NCBI GenBank assembly: GCA_021324935.1
Contig: JAJPIE010000023.1
Coordinates: forward strand, 1-64,000
Source of the DNA: Acidobacteriota bacterium
GTDB lineage: Bacteria; Acidobacteriota; Terriglobia; Acidiferrales; UBA7541
DNA length: 64,000 bases
Reading direction: 5' to 3'
The translations under genes were made by a program, and so were the position numbers. The notes beneath the pieces were generated by a model. The model saw nothing but the letters and a program-made list of their open reading frames with translations. It searched no databases and was not told where the DNA came from. Positions 60,279 through 64,000 of this stretch are shown piece by piece (position 1 is the stretch's first letter; each line of letters opens with the position of its first letter).

Positions 60279-61022
60279 TTACTTTTTGATGACCTTCTCG
60301 TCGGAGGCGATCTTTCCGTCGCGAATGAAAATCACGCGATGAGCGTGCTGCGCGATGTCCATTTCATGAGTTACCAGAATGATGGTGTTTCCCTGGCCGT
60401 GAAGATTTTCAAACAGCGTCATGATCTCCTCGCCGGTTTTTGAATCGAGGTTGCCGGTCGGTTCGTCGGCAAGCACGATCGAAGGATGATTCACCAGGGC
60501 CCGCGCTATGGCCACGCGCTGCCTTTGTCCGCCGGAAAGCTCGTTCGGCTTGTGGTTCATTCGCGGGGTCAGGTCTACCCGCTCCAGGGCTTCCTTTGCG
60601 CGCACGATGCGTTCTTCAGCCGGAGTGCCGTTATAGATCAAGGGTAACTCGACGTTGTGGAGCGCCGTGGCGCGCGGCAAGAGATTGAATGTCTGGAAGA
60701 CGAAGCCGATTTCCTTGTTCCGAATGTAGGCCAGTTCATCATCATCCAGTTCGCTGACCAGTCGTCCGGCAAGCCAGTAGCGGCCGGAACTTGGCGAGTC
60801 CAGGCAGCCAATCAGATTCATCAACGTGGATTTGCCGGACCCGGAAGGTCCCATGATCGCAACATACTCGCCTTTGCGGATCTCCAGGTCCACGCCTCGC
60901 AACGCATGCACTTCCTCTGTGCCCATTTGGTAGACCTTGGCGAGCGCCTCGGTGCGGATGACGACGCCCTGATCCACCAAATCCTGGCGGTAGGCTTCCG
61001 AACTGGTCATTTCTGCTGGCAT
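60279..61022 (-). CDS. ABC transporter ATP-binding protein (MacB/LolD type)
   Basis: A 247-residue ATPase starting at 61022, with GGGAG seven bases upstream. Walker [19 protein letters not shown], the Q-loop [11 protein letters not shown], signature [14 protein letters not shown], Walker [17 protein letters not shown] and the switch His in LVTHEMDI are all standard for the MacB/LolD clade. It follows the adaptor gene by 26 bases on the same strand. No permease follows, because the next gene is on the other strand, so its membrane partner is encoded elsewhere. Confidence 0.92.
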   Translation of the reverse strand: MPAEMTSSEAYRQDLVDQGVVIRTEALAKVYQMGTEEVHALRGVDLEIRKGEYVAIMGPSGSGKSTLMNLIGCLDSPSSGRYWLAGRLVSELDDDELAYIRNKEIGFVFQTFNLLPRATALHNVELPLIYNGTPAEERIVRAKEALERVDLTPRMNHKPNELSGGQRQRVAIARALVNHPSIVLADEPTGNLDSKTGEEIMTLFENLHGQGNTIILVTHEMDIAQHAHRVIFIRDGKIASDEKVIKK

Positions 61023-61048
61023 CCGGGTCTCCCTGGTCTGCAAATTGT

Positions 61049-62449
61049 TTATGGATTTTCTTCCATCTTTTTCGGCGCGGAATTATCCACCTTGATGGAG
61101 GCTTCGGGTTTGAGCGTGCGCAACGCTTTGTAGCTGCCGATGACAATTTCGTCACCCGGTTGCAAGCCCTTGGTAATCTCGATGTCGGTCACCCCGGAAA
61201 TTCCCGTGTCCACGGGCCGGAAAATGGCCTTCTTGCCGTTGATCACAAATACGCCTTGAATCTCGTCTTTCTTTGGGTCGCCCGCATCGGCAGGAGGGGG
61301 CGCGGCGAGGGTCACGTTTCCTTCTTTTCCCTTGTTCTTAGCAGCTTCCTCGAGATCTTTTCGCGATCTCACCGCAAGCGCCTGAATCGGAATCGCGATC
61401 ACACCTTTTTTTTCGGCGGTCCTGATCTTTGCTGTAGTTGAAAGACCTGGCCGCAGATTGTCCGGTGGGTTCTCCAGGGTCACGACAACCTTGAAATCCT
61501 TCGCTTCCTGATTGCTGCTGGTCGTCTGTGTGGTCGCCAGGCCGGAGGTTCGCAATACCGCCTGAGAACCAATTTCGGTGACTTTGCCTTTGAAAACTTT
61601 TCCAGGAATTGCGTCGATGGTCACATCGGCGTCTTGGCCGATGCGCACGTTCACGATGTCGGTTTCGTCCACCTTCACTTCCGAAGTGACCACGGACATA
61701 TCCGAAAGAGTCATTAGAAAGCTGCCGTTGGCGTTCTGGATTCCAGGCACAACGTATTCGCCAAGGCGAACCGGCAGATAACTGACGATTCCGTTGATGG
61801 GCGAAACGTAGGTGGTTTTTTGCAGGATGTCTTTCGTGCGCACCAGCACAGCCTTGCTCTGCTCGAGCTGCGACTTCACCTGGTCGAGCTGGGCCTTCTG
61901 CGCCTGCACGCGCGCCCGGCTGGACTCCGCAGCGGCAGCAGCGGCATCGTAGGCGGTCTTTCTTTGATCGTAATCCTGTTTGGGGATCAACCCGTCCTTG
62001 AACAGGCCCTGCCCGCGGTCGTAATCGAGCTTGGCTTTCTCCAGATTGGCTTCCTGCTGGATCAGGTCCTCCTGGGCCGCTTTGTAACTCGCGCCAGCGG
62101 CCTGCACGCCGGATTCATTCGAATTGATCGCAGCGGCTTGCGCCTGCACATCGGCGTTGGCCTGCACGTTTTCCTGAAGCAGGAGCCGTTCACCCTTTTG
62201 GATGTGGTCTCCCTCCTTCACCAGGATATTGGTGATGCGGCCAAATCCTTGTGCGGTAATGTTCGTGTACGTGGTGGGCTTGATTTCGCCCGACGCCGTG
62301 ACTTGGGAAACCAGGCTATCTACCTTGGTCACCTTCGCAGTCTGGACGGTGACCACGCCTTTATTCGCCTGGTTGATGCTGAATACCACGATACCGGCAA
62401 GCGCGGCTGCCACACCCACTCCAATGCCGACTTTTTGCCACGTCTTCAT
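61049..62449 (-). CDS. MacA/HlyD-type efflux periplasmic adaptor
   Basis: A 466-residue membrane-fusion protein from the ATG at 62449, with GAGAGG six bases upstream. One N-terminal membrane helix (about 6-24) is followed by a barrel-sandwich half ([27 protein letters not shown]), a long coiled-coil hairpin (about 95-190, rich in Gln/Ala/Lys), and the second half with [24 protein letters not shown] beta-barrel and membrane-proximal domain complete it. It pairs with the ATPase to drive efflux or lipoprotein/lipid transport. Confidence 0.92.
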   Translation of the reverse strand: MKTWQKVGIGVGVAAALAGIVVFSINQANKGVVTVQTAKVTKVDSLVSQVTASGEIKPTTYTNITAQGFGRITNILVKEGDHIQKGERLLLQENVQANADVQAQAAAINSNESGVQAAGASYKAAQEDLIQQEANLEKAKLDYDRGQGLFKDGLIPKQDYDQRKTAYDAAAAAAESSRARVQAQKAQLDQVKSQLEQSKAVLVRTKDILQKTTYVSPINGIVSYLPVRLGEYVVPGIQNANGSFLMTLSDMSVVTSEVKVDETDIVNVRIGQDADVTIDAIPGKVFKGKVTEIGSQAVLRTSGLATTQTTSSNQEAKDFKVVVTLENPPDNLRPGLSTTAKIRTAEKKGVIAIPIQALAVRSRKDLEEAAKNKGKEGNVTLAAPPPADAGDPKKDEIQGVFVINGKKAIFRPVDTGISGVTDIEITKGLQPGDEIVIGSYKALRTLKPEASIKVDNSAPKKMEENP

Positions 62450-62947
62450 GCTGGGCCTCTCACGATTCCGCCGCGAACCACTCACACGGGGGGTAACTGC
62501 CAATTCGATGAATTCGCCTTCGCCTGTCAGTAATACGCCTCAAGTGCCCCAAATGTTTCGTTGGCAGCTCCAATCTCGGTGGGTGTTCCGGGGAGATCGG
62601 GCTGGGGGCATTGAAGCGAACTTAACAATTGGCTTCGAAGTATCTGCGCTTGCTTATTCTAGGCTGAACTTCAGGTAAAGAAAAGACTTGCGTCCTGCCC
62701 TTTGCCCGAGGCTGGCCCCGACCCACTTTTCTATTAGACGCGCCATCGGCCTGTTTGGTCAGCCGAGTTGCGACTGCAAAAACTGGAGCAGGAAACCTCC
62801 CTGGGGGGTCCAGAGACCTCGGAATTCCTCCAATTTCGCCGGTCGGCGTATAATTTGCGGGCAGCTTCCAACTGGCATGATTCTGCTTAATCGAACGGAC
62901 GGCGAAGGGTTTTTCAGCGTACTCTCTCCGCACATGGCAGGCCCACC
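62450..62947. other. divergent intergenic region, 498 bases
   Basis: The left end should hold the macA-like promoter and the right end the promoter of the polysaccharide gene. A TATAAT box at 62849-62854 on the plus strand lies 94 bases before the next ATG, but the -35 is poor. Short frames within look random. No repeat is seen. Confidence 0.4.
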
Positions 62948-64000
62948 ATGCGCATGATCGGCTCGCTGCCTACCTTCCGGTTCTCGCAGAACCCGCTTCT
63001 CGCTCTGGCTGGTCTTGCTGCGGTTATTTGGTTGGCGTATGAGGCTGCGGAGATGGTGTTGGCTGGGGCCCTCACCAACCTGATCTTGATCGGCCTCATG
63101 ATCGCCGGCAGCGCCGTCGTCGTCGCGATTTTGAACGATTGGAAGCGGGGACTGTATCTATTTTTGCCCTGGATTTTATTTGAAGACCTGATTCGCAAAT
63201 ACCTTGGCAATAACATGGCCATCTTTTTTGCCAAGGATCTCCTGGTTTTGGTTACCTATCTTTCTTACTTCATTTCCAGCCGTGGGAAGCCTGCAAAACC
63301 CTTTCGCCCTCCGTTTCTCATTCCTTTGCTCGTTTTAGTCTGGTTTGGATTGATCCAGGTGTTCAATCCAGCTTCCACAAGCATCTTTTATGGGCTACTG
63401 GGAATGAAAATCTATTTCCTGTATGTGCCGCTCATGTACCTGGGCTATGCGCTGATTGAGAAGGACGAAGATCTTTGGAAACTCCTGACCTTTAACACCG
63501 TACTGGTCACTTGCGTGGCAGGATTGGGGATTGCCCAGGCGATCATCGGTCCCACATTCCTCAATCCGCCAACCCTGCAAGAAGATATTCGGGAATTAGC
63601 GACACTGTACCGTGCGTCTCCGATTAGCGGGCAGATCGCTTACCGTCCGACCTCTGTGTTCGTAAGCACGGGCCGCTTTTCAAACTTTATTATCGTTTCC
63701 TGGGCGCTGATCTTGGGATTTGGCAGCTACCTGCTTTTGCGTTCGCGGCGCAGCCGCCTGATTGCGTTTCTAGCCGTGGGAGTTGTGGGTATGGCGTCGA
63801 TCATGAGCACGTCGCGAAGCGTCTTTCTCTGGACAGCAAGCACCACCCTGATCGTGGTGGCCGGAATCCTGTGGGGCGCCCCGTGGCGTCAGGGGCAAGT
63901 CCGCCGGGTTTTGCGCGCCATTCAGCGCATCATGCTGGTCGGTGGGATGGCTCTGCTCCTCATGGTTACCTTTTTCCCGGAACAAATCGGATCGAGATTT
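62948..64000 (+). CDS. O-antigen ligase / polysaccharide polymerase-like membrane protein (partial)
   Basis: A frame open from the ATG at 62948 through 351 codons to the window end, so the C-terminus is missing. It has many hydrophobic segments, a large central loop (about 215-240: NPPTLQEDIRELATLYRAS and YRPTSVFVSTGRFSNFI), and MSTSRSVFLW, which matches the conserved Arg/Ser region of the Wzy/WaaL (O-antigen ligase, PF04932) family. It would polymerise or ligate undecaprenyl-linked glycans in the periplasm. A capsule or exopolysaccharide locus probably continues beyond 64000. Confidence 0.75.
   Translation, partial: MRMIGSLPTFRFSQNPLLALAGLAAVIWLAYEAAEMVLAGALTNLILIGLMIAGSAVVVAILNDWKRGLYLFLPWILFEDLIRKYLGNNMAIFFAKDLLVLVTYLSYFISSRGKPAKPFRPPFLIPLLVLVWFGLIQVFNPASTSIFYGLLGMKIYFLYVPLMYLGYALIEKDEDLWKLLTFNTVLVTCVAGLGIAQAIIGPTFLNPPTLQEDIRELATLYRASPISGQIAYRPTSVFVSTGRFSNFIIVSWALILGFGSYLLLRSRRSRLIAFLAVGVVGMASIMSTSRSVFLWTASTTLIVVAGILWGAPWRQGQVRRVLRAIQRIMLVGGMALLLMVTFFPEQIGSRF

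Noticed and set aside
62688..62957. Small frame before the polysaccharide gene
   Set aside because: It overlaps the likely promoter and shows no protein features.
1..64000. CRISPR array, prophage, integrase with attachment site, or complete insertion sequence
   Set aside because: No regular spacer repeats, phage structural genes, recombinases or terminal inverted repeats were found.

Overview
This window is GC-rich bacterial chromosome and most likely comes from an acidobacterium (Acidobacteriota, probably Terriglobia). The evidence is two large TonB-dependent receptors with N-terminal carboxypeptidase-regulatory domains (Oar-like), DUF4097 solenoid and ECF sigma/anti-sigma genes, the hopanoid enzyme HpnH, an RDD protein, and many GTG starts and 4-bp start/stop overlaps. 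No plasmid, phage, CRISPR or intact insertion sequence is visible. The taxonomic placement is inference from gene content only.

Layout. 1-9 kb: a tRNA with CAU anticodon, a TonB-dependent receptor, a lipid kinase, then a minus-strand group of a second receptor, two small carboxypeptidase-regulatory-domain proteins and a LysW-like zinc-ribbon protein with an acidic tail. 9-15.5 kb: a NUDIX hydrolase, an ECF sigma / anti-sigma / DUF4097 operon, undecaprenyl diphosphate synthase, and a winged-helix regulator paired with a membrane protein; two near-identical palindromes lie in this block. 15.5-23.3 kb: a tightly coupled outer-membrane biogenesis operon (Omp85, SurA-like, TamB). 23.4-32.6 kb: a ThiF/MoeB protein and a nearly complete arginine cluster argR-C-B-F-G-H-J (argD absent) headed by a probable ArgR operator; hairpin-pair elements flank argG. 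33-44.4 kb: acid phosphatase-type phosphoesterase, acyl-CoA synthetase, RNA-binding protein, L13e-like protein, lipoyl synthase, amino-acid binding protein, cold-shock protein, HpnH, and three genes broken by in-frame TAG codons (greB, a metallo-beta-lactamase-fold gene, an AbrB-type antitoxin). 44.5-57.6 kb: 2-oxoglutarate dehydrogenase E1, a methyltransferase, a frameshifted membrane protein, a STAS protein, an ABC ATPase, a hybrid histidine kinase, a flippase-like membrane protein, pterin dehydratase and two oxidoreductases. 57.8-64 kb: a 52-residue exported peptide followed by a 7-TM protein and a one-TM protein, an RDD protein, a MacA-type adaptor with its ATPase, and a polysaccharide ligase/polymerase-like membrane protein cut off by the window end.

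How the genes fit together. The arginine genes build arginine from glutamate by the acetyl-recycling route under ArgR. TamA/BamA-SurA-TamB would insert envelope proteins such as the two large receptors. UppS, HpnH, the flippase-like protein and the O-antigen-ligase-like protein all concern isoprenoid-linked or lipid envelope chemistry. LipA and SucA belong to lipoate-dependent central metabolism. The least explained parts are the small-peptide locus at 57.8-59.2 kb, the operator pair near uppS, the LysW-like protein and the three amber-interrupted genes.
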